From NCBI GenBank assembly GCA_964535315.1, contig CAZHTS010000066.1:1-25309 (forward strand): DNA of 25,309 nucleotides. Reading direction: 5' to 3'. The DNA comes from CAZHTS01 sp964535315. Lineage in GTDB: Bacteria; Chloroflexota; Anaerolineae; Anaerolineales; Anaerolineaceae. The notes under the pieces were generated by a model that was not told the origin of the DNA, searched no databases, and worked only from the letters and a program-made list of their open reading frames with translations. Numbering within the stretch: position 1 is the first letter of the stretch; every line of letters begins with the position of its first letter. The translations under genes were made by a program, and so were the position numbers. Shown piece after piece: positions 14,355 to 22,675 of the stretch.

Positions 14355-15143
14355 TCAGTCGCCGAACTCGAGATCGCCTTCTTCGCCGTTTTCCAGATCG
14401 CCGGTTGATTGGATGTGAATTTCGCCGAACAGGTCGGCTTGCTCGGCGTGGATTGTCTTGCGTTTGATCAGTTCGAGCATCGCCAGGAAGGTGATCACCA
14501 CCTCGAGGCGGGTGCGTTGCGGCGAGAGCAGCGAGCGGAAGCTGGTCAGGTTTGCCTGGCGCAAGCGCTCGACGATCAGGTGGATCTTTTCGCGGATGGT
14601 GACGCGCGGCATGGAGACCACCCGGCTGAGCAGCGGCAGGTCTGGCTGGCTGGCAAAGATTTCACCGGCGGCCCGCACCAGGTCGGCGAGGGTCACGCCG
14701 CTCAGATCCAGGCGCGGCTCCACCTTGACCGGCGGGGGCGCCAGCCGCAGATAGGTGCGCAGATTGTTGGCCTCGCGTCCGGCCATCCAGACGCTCAGCT
14801 CCTTGAACCGTTTATAGAGCAGCAGTTGGCGGGCCAGCGCCTCGCCGGGGTCTTCCTCTTCTTCGCCGCTGGGCTCCACCGGCTGGCGGGGCAGCAGGGC
14901 GGTAGATTTGATCTGTACCAACCGGGCGGCAATCACCAGAAAGGCGGATACTTCGGCCGGGTCGCGGTCTTGCAGGTTTTGCAGATAGGCCAGGTACTGA
15001 TCGGTGACCTGGGCCAGCGCCAGGCGGGTGATATCCAGTTCGGCGCGCTCGATCAACTGCAAGAGCAGATCCAGCGGCCCCTCATACAGCGGGGTGCTGA
15101 CCGTATATTTTTCCGTCTGGTGTCCGGCGACCTGAAAACTCAC
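14355..15143 (-). CDS. scpA: Segregation and condensation protein A
   Basis: This 262-residue kleisin carries the ScpA signature 'TPLYEGPLDLLLQLIERAELDITRLALAQVTDQYLAYL', then 'SAFLVIAARLVQIKSTALLPR'. A variable acidic middle (EEEEDPGEALARQLL) and a C-terminal winged helix 'TFLAMLELIKRKTIHAEQADLFGEIHI' follow. It bridges the heads of the SMC dimer encoded at 19016-22621. The start is GTG 15143, preceded by TATAAT with a 7-nt gap on the same strand, so the message is probably leaderless. scpB is not in this window. Confidence 0.95.
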   Translation of the reverse strand: MSFQVAGHQTEKYTVSTPLYEGPLDLLLQLIERAELDITRLALAQVTDQYLAYLQNLQDRDPAEVSAFLVIAARLVQIKSTALLPRQPVEPSGEEEEDPGEALARQLLLYKRFKELSVWMAGREANNLRTYLRLAPPPVKVEPRLDLSGVTLADLVRAAGEIFASQPDLPLLSRVVSMPRVTIREKIHLIVERLRQANLTSFRSLLSPQRTRLEVVITFLAMLELIKRKTIHAEQADLFGEIHIQSTGDLENGEEGDLEFGD

Positions 15144-15156
15144 GCCGGCTATTATA
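15141..15156 (-). promoter_or_regulatory. TATAAT 7 nt before the scpA GTG (leaderless candidate)
   Basis: On the minus strand TATAAT (15156-15151) is followed by AGCCGGC and then the GTG start. No Shine-Dalgarno sequence fits in seven bases. The -35 is weak. A second TATAAT on the plus strand (15164-15169) points toward the divergent HAD gene. Confidence 0.65.
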
Positions 15157-15212
15157 TCAGGTTTATAATCAAAACCCGTGCAGCCGCTGGGTTGCAGTCA
15201 TTCTCTCTGAAT

Positions 15213-15914
15213 ATGAGTATCCCTATGCATTCAACACAGAAGATTAACATCGTTTTCGACTTTGGCGGCGTCCTGTTCGACTGGCACCCGCATTATCTTT
15301 ACCGGCGCTTTTTTGATACCCCGGCGGCCACCGATGCGTTTTTGAAAGAGATCGGCTTTAGCGAGTGGAACCTGCAACAGGATCAGGGCCGGCCGTTCGC
15401 CGAAGGTGTGGCCGAACTGACGGCGCGTTTCCCGCAGCACGCCGGGTTGATTCGCGCCTATGACACGTACTGGGAGACCTCGTTGGGCGGGCCGATCCAG
15501 GCCACGGTCGACATCCTGGCGGAGCTGAAACGCGCCGGTTACCCGCTGTATGCGTTGAGCAACTGGTCGCACGAGAAATTTGCGTTGATCCGCCATCGCT
15601 ACGCCTTTCTGGACTGGTTCGAGGATATCCTCGTCTCGGGCGAGGTGCGCCTGGTCAAACCGGACGAGCGTATCTTTACCCTGTTCCTCGAACGGATTGG
15701 CCGGCAGGCGGGCGACTGCCTGTTCATCGATGACAGCCCGGCGAATATTGCCGCCGCCCGGCGCCTGGGATTTAAGACGGTGTTGTTTGAGGCGCCGGAG
15801 CAGCTGGCCGGCGCCTTACCCCAGCATGGGCTGAATGATTTTCAAAATCCACTTGGGATAAGAACGGCAAGCGGGTATAATTTGGGTGATGAGCGTACAA
15901 TTATCCCATCTTGA
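15213..15914 (+). CDS. HAD-superfamily hydrolase, YihX-like subgroup
   Basis: This 233-residue protein has all four HAD motifs. Nucleophile D16 lies in 'VFDFGGVLFDW', S116 in 'YALSNWS', K149 in 'RLVKPDERIF', and the acidic pair D173/D174 in 'CLFIDDSPANI'. The D-F-G-G form of motif I, with glycine in place of the second aspartate, is typical of the YihX/haloacid dehalogenase-like phosphatases. The substrate is probably a small phosphorylated metabolite but is not readable. ATG 15225 is an equally possible start; neither has a ribosome site. The frame continues 26 bp into moaC, so the last residues come from the moaC promoter region. Confidence 0.9.
   Translation: MSIPMHSTQKINIVFDFGGVLFDWHPHYLYRRFFDTPAATDAFLKEIGFSEWNLQQDQGRPFAEGVAELTARFPQHAGLIRAYDTYWETSLGGPIQATVDILAELKRAGYPLYALSNWSHEKFALIRHRYAFLDWFEDILVSGEVRLVKPDERIFTLFLERIGRQAGDCLFIDDSPANIAAARRLGFKTVLFEAPEQLAGALPQHGLNDFQNPLGIRTASGYNLGDERTIIPS
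15853..15891 (+). promoter_or_regulatory. moaC promoter, leaderless candidate
   Basis: TTGGGA (15853-15858), a 17-bp spacer and TATAAT (15876-15881) are followed by seven bases and ATG 15889. It lies inside the 3' end of the HAD gene and would give moaC its own leaderless transcript. Confidence 0.75.
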
Positions 15915-16371
15915 TGACAGTGGCAAAGCCCACATGGTGGATGTGGGCGACAAAGAAGATACCATTCGCACCGCCGTGGCGCGCGGTGAGGTGATCATGC
16001 GCCCCGAGACGCTGGCGCTGGTGCGCCAGGGGTTGATGAAGAAGGGCGATGTGTTGACCGTGGCGCAGCTGGCGGGGATTATGGCGGCCAAACGCACCGC
16101 CGAACTGATCCCGCTTTGTCACCCGCTGCCCATCCACCAGGTGCAGGTCGATCTTGAACTGGACGATGCGCTGCCGGGGGTGCAGATCGTGGCCCGGGCG
16201 CGCACGGCCGGTAAGACCGGAGTGGAAATGGAGGCGCTGACCGCCGTTTCGGTGGCAGCGTTGACCGTGTACGACATGATCAAGGCCGCCGAGAAGACCG
16301 CCCGCATCCACAATATTCGCCTGGTGGAAAAACACGGCGGGCGCAGCGGCGACGTGGTGAACGAGGAGTAG
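15889..16371 (+). CDS. moaC: Cyclic pyranopterin monophosphate synthase MoaC
   Basis: This 160-residue protein is MoaC over its full length. Conserved phrases are 'HMVDVGDKEDTIRTAVARGEV', 'AAKRTAELIPLCHPLPI', 'TAGKTGVEMEALTAVSVAALTVYDMIKA' and 'LVEKHGGRSGD'; the CHP histidine and late KHGG lysine belong to the active site. It converts 3',8-cyclo-7,8-dihydro-GTP, made by MoaA, to cyclic pyranopterin monophosphate in molybdenum cofactor synthesis. moaA is not in the window. The stop codon directly abuts the start of the next gene, so translation is likely coupled. Confidence 0.97.
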   Translation: MSVQLSHLDDSGKAHMVDVGDKEDTIRTAVARGEVIMRPETLALVRQGLMKKGDVLTVAQLAGIMAAKRTAELIPLCHPLPIHQVQVDLELDDALPGVQIVARARTAGKTGVEMEALTAVSVAALTVYDMIKAAEKTARIHNIRLVEKHGGRSGDVVNEE

Positions 16372-17076
16372 ATGCACATTACCGTTTTGTTCTTTGCACA
16401 TCTCAAAGATCGGGCGGGGACGGCGCGCCTGGCGCTGGAACTGGCCGAGGGCGCTTCGATCCAGACGCTTAAGGAGCTGCTGGCCGGGCAATACCCGGCG
16501 CTGGCGCCCCTCTTGCCCGGCGCCCTGGCTTCGGTCGACCGTGCGTTTGCCTTTGACGCCGACCCCGTCCCGGATGGGGCCGAAGTGGCCTTCTTCCCGC
16601 CGGTCAGCGGCGGCAGCGCGGACTTCCCGACCCTGCTGCGGGTGGTCGAGGCGCCGCTCGACCTGGACGAACTGGTGGCGCAGATCACCCTGCCTTCGAC
16701 CGGGGCGGCGTGTGTGTTTACCGGCATGGTGCGCGGCGAGACCCGCCGCGGCCAGCCGCACGAGACCACCCTGCTGGAATATGAGGCGTACGTGCCGATG
16801 GCCGAGGAAAAGATGGCCCAGGTGGCGGCGGAGATTCGCCAGCGTTGGCCGGCGGTGGAGGGTATCGCCATCGTCCAGCGCATCGGCCGGCTGCAACCCA
16901 AGACGCCGACGGTGCTGATTGCCTGCAGCGCCGCCCACCGCGACACCGGCGTGTTCGAAGCCGCTCGTTACGGCATCGACCGTCTCAAAGAGATCGTCCC
17001 GATCTGGAAGAAGGAAATCGGCCCGCAAGGGGAGACGTGGGTTGAGGGCGAATATCACCCCCAGCCGGGAGATTGA
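16372..17076 (+). CDS. Fused molybdopterin synthase (MoaD-MoaE)
   Basis: This 234-residue protein joins both molybdopterin synthase subunits. Residues 1-81 are MoaD, a ubiquitin-like fold ending 'EVAFFPPVSGG'. Residues from about 86 are MoaE, with 'GAACVFTGMVRGETRRGQ', 'LLEYEAYVPMAEEKM', 'QRIGRLQPKTPTVLIACSAAHRDTGVFEAARYGIDRLKEIVPIWKKE'. MoaD normally works through a thiocarboxylate on its free C-terminal GlyGly. Here that GG (80-81) is followed by serine 82, so a cleavage is needed; Mycobacterium tuberculosis MoaX is a known cleaved fusion of this kind. The MoaE lysine pair (WKKE) is retained. The gene starts immediately after moaC. Confidence 0.95.
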   Translation: MHITVLFFAHLKDRAGTARLALELAEGASIQTLKELLAGQYPALAPLLPGALASVDRAFAFDADPVPDGAEVAFFPPVSGGSADFPTLLRVVEAPLDLDELVAQITLPSTGAACVFTGMVRGETRRGQPHETTLLEYEAYVPMAEEKMAQVAAEIRQRWPAVEGIAIVQRIGRLQPKTPTVLIACSAAHRDTGVFEAARYGIDRLKEIVPIWKKEIGPQGETWVEGEYHPQPGD

Positions 17077-17079
17077 AGC

Positions 17080-18177
17080 ATGGCTGCCATTCGCTGCACC
17101 GTCTGTCACCAACCCTATCCGGACGCCGGCCTGCCGTACGTGTGCCCGGCCTGCGGCGGCGTGTACGACTTCGACGGCCCGCCGGTCTTTGACCCGACCC
17201 AGGTCGAGCCCGAGCAGGCGGGGTTGTGGCGTTACCGTCACGCTTTTGGCCTGTTTCCCGGCGCGCCGGTCGTCAGCCTGGGCGAGGGTCTGACGCCGTT
17301 GGTGTGGGACGTAGTCAACGGGCGCAAGGTGGCGTTCAAGATGGAGTCGCTCAACCCCAGCGGGTCGTACAAGGATCGCGGCAGCGCCGTGCTGCTCAGC
17401 CAGCTGGTCGCCCGCCAGGCGGCGCAGGCGGTGGAGGATTCTTCCGGCAACGCCGGCGCTTCGTTTGCGGCGTACGCCGCCCGCGCCGGGGTGCGCAGCC
17501 GGGTCTACGTGCCGGATTCGGCCTCAGGCCCCAAGCGTGCGCAGATCGAGCGTTACGGCGCCGAACTGCGCCCCATTCCCGGCCCGCGTTCGGCGGCGGC
17601 GGCGGCGGTGCTGGCAGACGTGGCGGGCGGCAGCGTGTATGCCAGCCATGCCTATCTGCCGTTTGGCCTGGCGGGGATCGCCACGGTCGCCTACGAGTTG
17701 TGGGAGCAGCTCGGTGCGGCGCCCGGTACGATCCTCTCGCCCTGCGGGCATGGCGGCCTGATGCTGGGGGCGATGCGCGGCTTTGCTGCCCTGCAACAGG
17801 CCGGGTTGATCGAGAGACAACCGTATTACGTGGCGGTGCAGGCTGCGGCCTGCGCCCCCGGCTGGGCGGCCTACCAACACGGCCTGCCGGCCATGCAATC
17901 GGTGCAGGAGGGCAGCACGCTGGCCGAAGGGGTGCGGGTGAGCCGTCCGCTGCGGGTGGAAGCCATCCTGCGCGAATTTCCCCCGCAGGGCGGGCGCTTC
18001 CTGGCCATCCCGGAGGAGGACATTTTGCCGGGCTATCATGCCCTGGCGCAGCGCGGGCTGTACGTCGAGCCGACCTCGGCCCTCGTATGGAGCGCGCTGC
18101 AACAAGTTTTGGGCAGCGTCCCCGATCCGGTGGTGGTCATGCTGACCGGTTCGGGGCTCAAGTATCAATCCTGGTAA
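17080..18177 (+). CDS. thrC: Threonine synthase-like PLP enzyme
   Basis: This 365-residue protein opens with a zinc-ribbon-like CxxC pair (C6/C9 and C22/C25), as in the threonine synthases of archaea and Chloroflexota. The PLP lysine is K98 in 'LNPSGSYKDRG', followed by 'DSSGNAGASFAAYAAR' and a phosphate-binding 'CGHGGLMLGAMRG'. The C-terminal 'MLTGSGLKYQSW' is typical. It should convert O-phosphohomoserine to threonine; related fold-type II enzymes cannot be fully excluded. GGAG lies shortly before the ATG, which is 3 nt after the moaD-moaE stop, so it is cotranscribed with the cofactor genes without an obvious pathway link. Confidence 0.9.
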   Translation: MAAIRCTVCHQPYPDAGLPYVCPACGGVYDFDGPPVFDPTQVEPEQAGLWRYRHAFGLFPGAPVVSLGEGLTPLVWDVVNGRKVAFKMESLNPSGSYKDRGSAVLLSQLVARQAAQAVEDSSGNAGASFAAYAARAGVRSRVYVPDSASGPKRAQIERYGAELRPIPGPRSAAAAAVLADVAGGSVYASHAYLPFGLAGIATVAYELWEQLGAAPGTILSPCGHGGLMLGAMRGFAALQQAGLIERQPYYVAVQAAACAPGWAAYQHGLPAMQSVQEGSTLAEGVRVSRPLRVEAILREFPPQGGRFLAIPEEDILPGYHALAQRGLYVEPTSALVWSALQQVLGSVPDPVVVMLTGSGLKYQSW

Positions 18178-18194
18178 CGAGAACGCATGGAACA

Positions 18195-18245
18195 CAAGCC
18201 ACGCACCCATCGTGTTGAGTGGCTTGCGCTCCCTGAGTTCTCAGG
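18195..18245 (+). promoter_or_regulatory. Two hairpins in the leader of the RNase III gene
   Basis: CAAGCCAC (18195-18202) pairs with GTGGCTTG (18219-18226) over a 16-nt loop. CCTGAG (18232-18237) pairs with CTCAGG (18240-18245) with only two bases between, so the outer five pairs are the realistic stem. The second overlaps the ribosome site AGGAGG (18243-18248) and could lower translation. Confidence 0.5.
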
Positions 18246-18253
18246 AGGCAGTT

Positions 18254-18973
18254 GTGGAAAATCGTTCGGTTTCGCAGGCTGTGGAGACGCCGCAAGAACT
18301 GGCGGCGCGCCTGGGGATTAGCTTCTCAGACTGGTTGTTGCTCAGCCGGGCGCTGACGCATCGCTCCTATCTGAACGAGCACCCTGAGGCCATCGAAGAC
18401 AACGAGCGCCTGGAATTTTTGGGCGACGCGGTGCTCGATTTTATCGTCGGCGCCTGGTTGTACAACCGTTATCCCGAAATGCCCGAAGGCGACCTGACGC
18501 GCATGCGTTCGGCGCTGGTGCAATCGGAGGCGCTGGCCGATTTTGCCCGCCAGTTGGGCGTGGGCGCCGCCATGCGCCTGGGGCGCGGCGAGTCGCAGGG
18601 CGGCGGGCGTGACCGCGATGCGCTGTTGTGTGACACCTTTGAGGCGATCATCGGCGCTTTGTACCTCGACAGCGGGCTGGAGGCGGTCTGCCGCTTTATC
18701 AACCCGTTGTTGGATGAGACCGCCGATGAGGTGCTGCTGCATCACAAAAACGAAGATCCCAAGAGCGTCTTTCAGGAATGGGCCCAGTCGCAGGGGTTCA
18801 GCGCGCCGTTGTATACCACGGTGAACATGTCCGGGCCGGATCATTCCAAGACGTTTGAAGTAGACGCCGTGGTGAATGGACAGACGTACGGACATGGCAC
18901 CGGGCACAGCAAGCAGGTGGCGGCCAAAGCGGCTGCCGCCGATGCCTTGCGCCGGTTGGGCTTGATGGATTAG
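18254..18973 (+). CDS. rnc: Ribonuclease III
   Basis: This 239-residue protein has the RNase III catalytic signature ERLEFLGDAVL at 51-61, with acidic residues E54 and D58, and the second acidic pair D127/E130 in 'CDTFEAIIGALYLD'. A double-stranded-RNA-binding domain covers about 167-236 ('DPKSVFQEWAQSQG' to 'SKQVAAKAAAADALRRLG'). It processes rRNA precursors and structured mRNAs in the cytoplasm. GTG 18254 was chosen because AGGAGG lies 5 nt upstream; an upstream GTG (18212) would add 14 residues running through both leader hairpins. Confidence 0.96.
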   Translation: MENRSVSQAVETPQELAARLGISFSDWLLLSRALTHRSYLNEHPEAIEDNERLEFLGDAVLDFIVGAWLYNRYPEMPEGDLTRMRSALVQSEALADFARQLGVGAAMRLGRGESQGGGRDRDALLCDTFEAIIGALYLDSGLEAVCRFINPLLDETADEVLLHHKNEDPKSVFQEWAQSQGFSAPLYTTVNMSGPDHSKTFEVDAVVNGQTYGHGTGHSKQVAAKAAAADALRRLGLMD

Positions 18974-19015
18974 CCGCCGGCCAGGCCCCATTACAAATAA
19001 AGGTAGAAAGCATTC

Positions 19016-22000
19016 ATGACACCGCGTCTAAAATCTCTGGAATTACACGGGTATAAAACGTTTGCCAGCCGGGCGTTGTTTGAGTTTCCCGGGCAGGTGA
19101 CCGCCATCGTCGGCCCGAACGGCTCGGGCAAGTCTAACGTCACCGACTCGGTGCGCTGGGTGCTGGGCGAGCAGTCGTACAGCCTGCTGCGCGGGCGCAA
19201 GACCGAAGACATGATTTTCGCCGGCTCCGAGCAGCGCCCGCGGGCCGGGATGGCCTCGGCCACCATCGTTTTTGCCAACGAAGACGGCTGGCTGCCGATC
19301 GATTTTACCGAGGTTTCGATCACCCGCCGCGCCTACCGCGACGGGCAGAACGAATACCTGCTCAACGGGCAGAAGGTGCGCCTCAAAGAGATTGCCGAAT
19401 TGCTGGCGCAGTCGGGGTTGGCCGAGCGCACCTATACCATGATCGGGCAGGGGCTGGTCGACTCGGCCCTGTCGCTCAAGCCGGACGAGCGGCGCCGTTT
19501 CTTCGAGGAGGCCGCCGGGATTGGGCTATACCGGGCGCGGCGCGAAGAGGCGCTCAATCGCCTGGACGCCACCCGGCGCAACCTGGAGCGGGTACAGGAC
19601 ATTCTCAGCGAACTGGAGCCGCGCCTGCAAAGCCTGGAGAAACAGGCCCGCCGGGCGATTGAATACGAGCGCATCAAGGCCGATTTGCGCCTGCTGCTGC
19701 GCGACTGGTATGGGTATCACTGGCACCGCGTGCAGGGTGAGTTGGCGCACGCCCGCGAGGTGCTGCGCAGCCAGGAGGCGCGCCTGGAACAGGCCCGCCA
19801 GCGTCTTTCTGAGGTGGAAGGCCAGATGGGCGAAGTGCGCGCCCGCCTGCAGCAACTGCGCACGCAGTTGAACGCCTGGCACGCCCAGTCGGCCGGGCAG
19901 CACACCCGCCGTGAAAAGATCAGCCGCGATCTGGCGGTGTTGGACGAGCGCCAGCGCGCCCTGCTCAATCAGCAGCAAAACGTGGAGAGCGATCTGTCTC
20001 GCCTGGAAGAAGAACACAAGGCGCGCCAGGAACAGCTTTTTGATTTACAGGACGAACAGGAGCGCCTGCAGAGCGAATTGCAGGACGCGCAGAAACAGGC
20101 CGACGCCGCCCGGCGTGGGCTGGAGGCGCGCCAGACCGAGCGCGCCCAGGTGGAGCGCAATTTGCGCGAGGCCCGCCGCCAGCTGGTCGCCAGCGAGACG
20201 CGCCTGGTGGAATTAAAGGCGCACGGCGGCGAACTGGCCGGGCGGCGCGAGGCGCTGCTCAAGACGCAGCAATCGCTGACCCAGGCCATGCAAAACGAAC
20301 AACAGACGGCGCAAAAGGCGCAGGCCCGCCTCGAACAGGTGGCGAACCAGCGCCAGCAGGCGGAGGAAGCCTGCAAACACGCCGAAGAAGACGTGCAGGC
20401 GCACCGCAAGCAGGTGAGCGAACTGGAAGCCGAGCGCCGCCGCCTGCAAGAAGAACGCAGCCGGCTGGACGCCGAGCGCACCCGGCTGCGCGCTCAGTTG
20501 GACGTGCTCGAACAGGCCGAGAAATCGCTGGCCGGATTGAACCAGGGGGCGCGCTTTGTGCTGCAATCCGCCCGCCAGGGACGGTTGAGCGGGCGCTATC
20601 AGGCGCTCAACAGCCTGCTGGAGGTGCCGGCGGCCTACGAGGTGGCGGTCGCCGCCGTGCTGGGCGAGTCGCTGGATGCGGTGCTGTTGGAGTCTGGCAG
20701 CCTGGACGCCGTGCTCGGTTTGCTCGAGCAGGGCGAGAAGGGCCGGGCGGTGCTCTTCCCGCAGGGCGAGATGCAGCCGGCGGGCACGCTTACCGCGCCG
20801 GATGACGACGCCGACTGCCTGGGGCTGGCGGCCGACCTGGTGCAGTGCGCCGATGCGTACCGCGCCACGGTGCAATTGTTACTGGGGCAGGTGTTGATCG
20901 TACGCGATCGCGCCGCGGCCCGGCGCCTGGTGAAGGGGCTGCCGCCGGCGGCGCGGGTGGTGACGCTCAAGGGTGAGGTGTTCTGGGGCAACGGCACGGT
21001 GGTGGCCGGCCTGGACGGCCGCGCCGGGACGATTGCCCGGCCGCGCCAGAAGCACGAATTGCAGGACGCCCTGGCAAAGCTCGATGGCGAACGCAGCGGG
21101 CTGCAGGAGACGTTGTTGGGCGTTGAGAACGATCTGGCGCGCCGCCGCGCCGCCGAACAGGAACTGGATAAGGCCGTGCGCCAGGCCAACCAGCAGCGCA
21201 ATCAGGTCACGCAGGCCTTTCAACAGGCCACCCTGGAATCCGAGCAGGCCCGCCAGAAGCTGGAATGGCAGCGCAGCCAGCTTGCCAACGGCGAGACGCA
21301 GCTCAAACGTACCCAGGACGAGATTACCCAGGCGCAGGCCGAACAGGAGAAGGTGGCGGCGCGCATCACCACCTTTAACGAGCAGGTGCGCGATTTCAGC
21401 CGCCAGTTGAACGGCATGCCGCTCGAGGAGTTGCAGGCGCAGGTGGTACACTGGAACACCAACGCCGCCGTGGCCGGTCGGGCGCTCAAAGACGCCCAAC
21501 GCCGGGTGGACGAGTACGAACAGGCGCTGGTGGGCAACGTCCAACGCCAGAACGGGCTCAAGCAGCGGCGCAGCGAGACGCTGGCGGCCTTGCAGACGCT
21601 GGAGCAGGAGAAGAACCAGCAGCGCGGCCAGGAAAACGAATTGAACGTCGAGATCGAGACGCTGCAGCGCCAGATCGACCCGGCCGAGAAGGAACTGGAA
21701 GGGATGGAGGCGGAATACAGCCGCCAGCAGGGCGCACAGGCCACGGCGCAGCAGGCGGTGGCGGTAGCCGAGCGCTACGTCACCCAGGCGCAACTGGAGT
21801 TGACCCGCGGCCGCGAAAGCGTGGAGAGCCTGCGCCGGCGCATCGAGGAGGACTTTGGCCTGGTGGCGTTTGAATACAACGTCGAAAACCCCGGGCAGAC
21901 CCCGCTGCCGTTGGAAGGCATGGTGGAACAACTGCCCTCGCTGACCGAGATCCCACTCGAGATCGAGGATAATATTGCCCGCCAGCGCGCTCAACTGCGG

Positions 22001-22621
22001 CGCATGGGAGCGATCAACCCCGACGCGCACACGGAATATCTGTCGGTCAAGGAACGTTTTGAATTCCTCACCGGGCAGGTGGCCGATTTGCGTAAGGCGG
22101 ACGTTGACCTGCGCCAGGTGATTGCCGAACTGGACGAGTTGATGCGGCGCGAGTTTCGCAAAACGTTTGACGCCGTGGCGGCCGAGTTCCGCCAGATGTT
22201 CACCCGTATGTTTGGCGGCGGTTCGGCGCGCCTGGTGCTGACCGACGCCGAGAACCCGACCGAGACGGGCATCGACATCGAGGCGCGCCTGCCGGGCCGC
22301 CGCGAGCAGGGGCTCTCGTTACTCTCGGGCGGCGAACGCAGCCTGACCGCCGTGTGCCTGATCTTCTCGCTGCTCAAGGTCTCGCCCACGCCGTTTTGCG
22401 TGATGGACGAGGTGGACGCCATGCTGGATGAGGCCAACGTCGGGCGCTTCCGCGACCTGCTGCTCGAGTTGAGCGCCAACACGCAGTTTATCGTGGTGAC
22501 GCATAACCGTAACACGGTACAGGCCGCCGACGTGATTTACGGCGTGACGATGGGGCGCGACTCGGCCAGCCAGGTGATCAGCCTGCGGTTGGACGAAGTC
22601 AGCGACGAAATGGTGCGCTAG
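19016..22621 (+). CDS. smc: Chromosome segregation protein SMC
   Basis: This 1201-residue protein is a full-length SMC ATPase. Walker A GPNGSGKSN is at 33-41, the signature LSGGE at 1103-1107, and Walker B 'FCVMDEVDAMLDEAN' begins at 1127. Two long coiled coils rich in Q, E, R and A (about 165-505 and 685-1000) surround a hinge near 510-680 ('LQSARQGRLSGRYQALNSLLEV'). With ScpA (14355-15143) and ScpB it forms the bacterial condensin that organises and separates chromosomes. It starts 42 bp after rnc, a pairing also seen in Firmicutes. AAAGG about 10 nt before the ATG is a modest ribosome site. Confidence 0.98.
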   Translation: MTPRLKSLELHGYKTFASRALFEFPGQVTAIVGPNGSGKSNVTDSVRWVLGEQSYSLLRGRKTEDMIFAGSEQRPRAGMASATIVFANEDGWLPIDFTEVSITRRAYRDGQNEYLLNGQKVRLKEIAELLAQSGLAERTYTMIGQGLVDSALSLKPDERRRFFEEAAGIGLYRARREEALNRLDATRRNLERVQDILSELEPRLQSLEKQARRAIEYERIKADLRLLLRDWYGYHWHRVQGELAHAREVLRSQEARLEQARQRLSEVEGQMGEVRARLQQLRTQLNAWHAQSAGQHTRREKISRDLAVLDERQRALLNQQQNVESDLSRLEEEHKARQEQLFDLQDEQERLQSELQDAQKQADAARRGLEARQTERAQVERNLREARRQLVASETRLVELKAHGGELAGRREALLKTQQSLTQAMQNEQQTAQKAQARLEQVANQRQQAEEACKHAEEDVQAHRKQVSELEAERRRLQEERSRLDAERTRLRAQLDVLEQAEKSLAGLNQGARFVLQSARQGRLSGRYQALNSLLEVPAAYEVAVAAVLGESLDAVLLESGSLDAVLGLLEQGEKGRAVLFPQGEMQPAGTLTAPDDDADCLGLAADLVQCADAYRATVQLLLGQVLIVRDRAAARRLVKGLPPAARVVTLKGEVFWGNGTVVAGLDGRAGTIARPRQKHELQDALAKLDGERSGLQETLLGVENDLARRRAAEQELDKAVRQANQQRNQVTQAFQQATLESEQARQKLEWQRSQLANGETQLKRTQDEITQAQAEQEKVAARITTFNEQVRDFSRQLNGMPLEELQAQVVHWNTNAAVAGRALKDAQRRVDEYEQALVGNVQRQNGLKQRRSETLAALQTLEQEKNQQRGQENELNVEIETLQRQIDPAEKELEGMEAEYSRQQGAQATAQQAVAVAERYVTQAQLELTRGRESVESLRRRIEEDFGLVAFEYNVENPGQTPLPLEGMVEQLPSLTEIPLEIEDNIARQRAQLRRMGAINPDAHTEYLSVKERFEFLTGQVADLRKADVDLRQVIAELDELMRREFRKTFDAVAAEFRQMFTRMFGGGSARLVLTDAENPTETGIDIEARLPGRREQGLSLLSGGERSLTAVCLIFSLLKVSPTPFCVMDEVDAMLDEANVGRFRDLLLELSANTQFIVVTHNRNTVQAADVIYGVTMGRDSASQVISLRLDEVSDEMVR

Positions 22622-22630
22622 ACAAAAACA

Positions 22631-22664
22631 AAAAAGAGAGCGGCCTGCTGGCCGCTCTCTTTTT
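22631..22664. terminator. Bidirectional intrinsic terminator between smc and the parvulin gene
   Basis: A 15-bp perfect stem (22631-22645 with 22650-22664) around TGCT has an A-run on one side and a T-run on the other. It lies between two convergent genes and can end transcription from both. Confidence 0.95.
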
Positions 22665-22675
22665 ATCGTCAGATT

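Noticed and set aside
14409..15212. N-terminal extension of the HAD gene frame by about 268 codons
   Set aside because: That part is antisense to scpA and has no HAD character. The HAD domain starts near 15213.
15901..17241. 446-codon minus-strand frame opposite moaC and moaD-moaE
   Set aside because: It is a composition artefact opposite two unmistakable cofactor genes.
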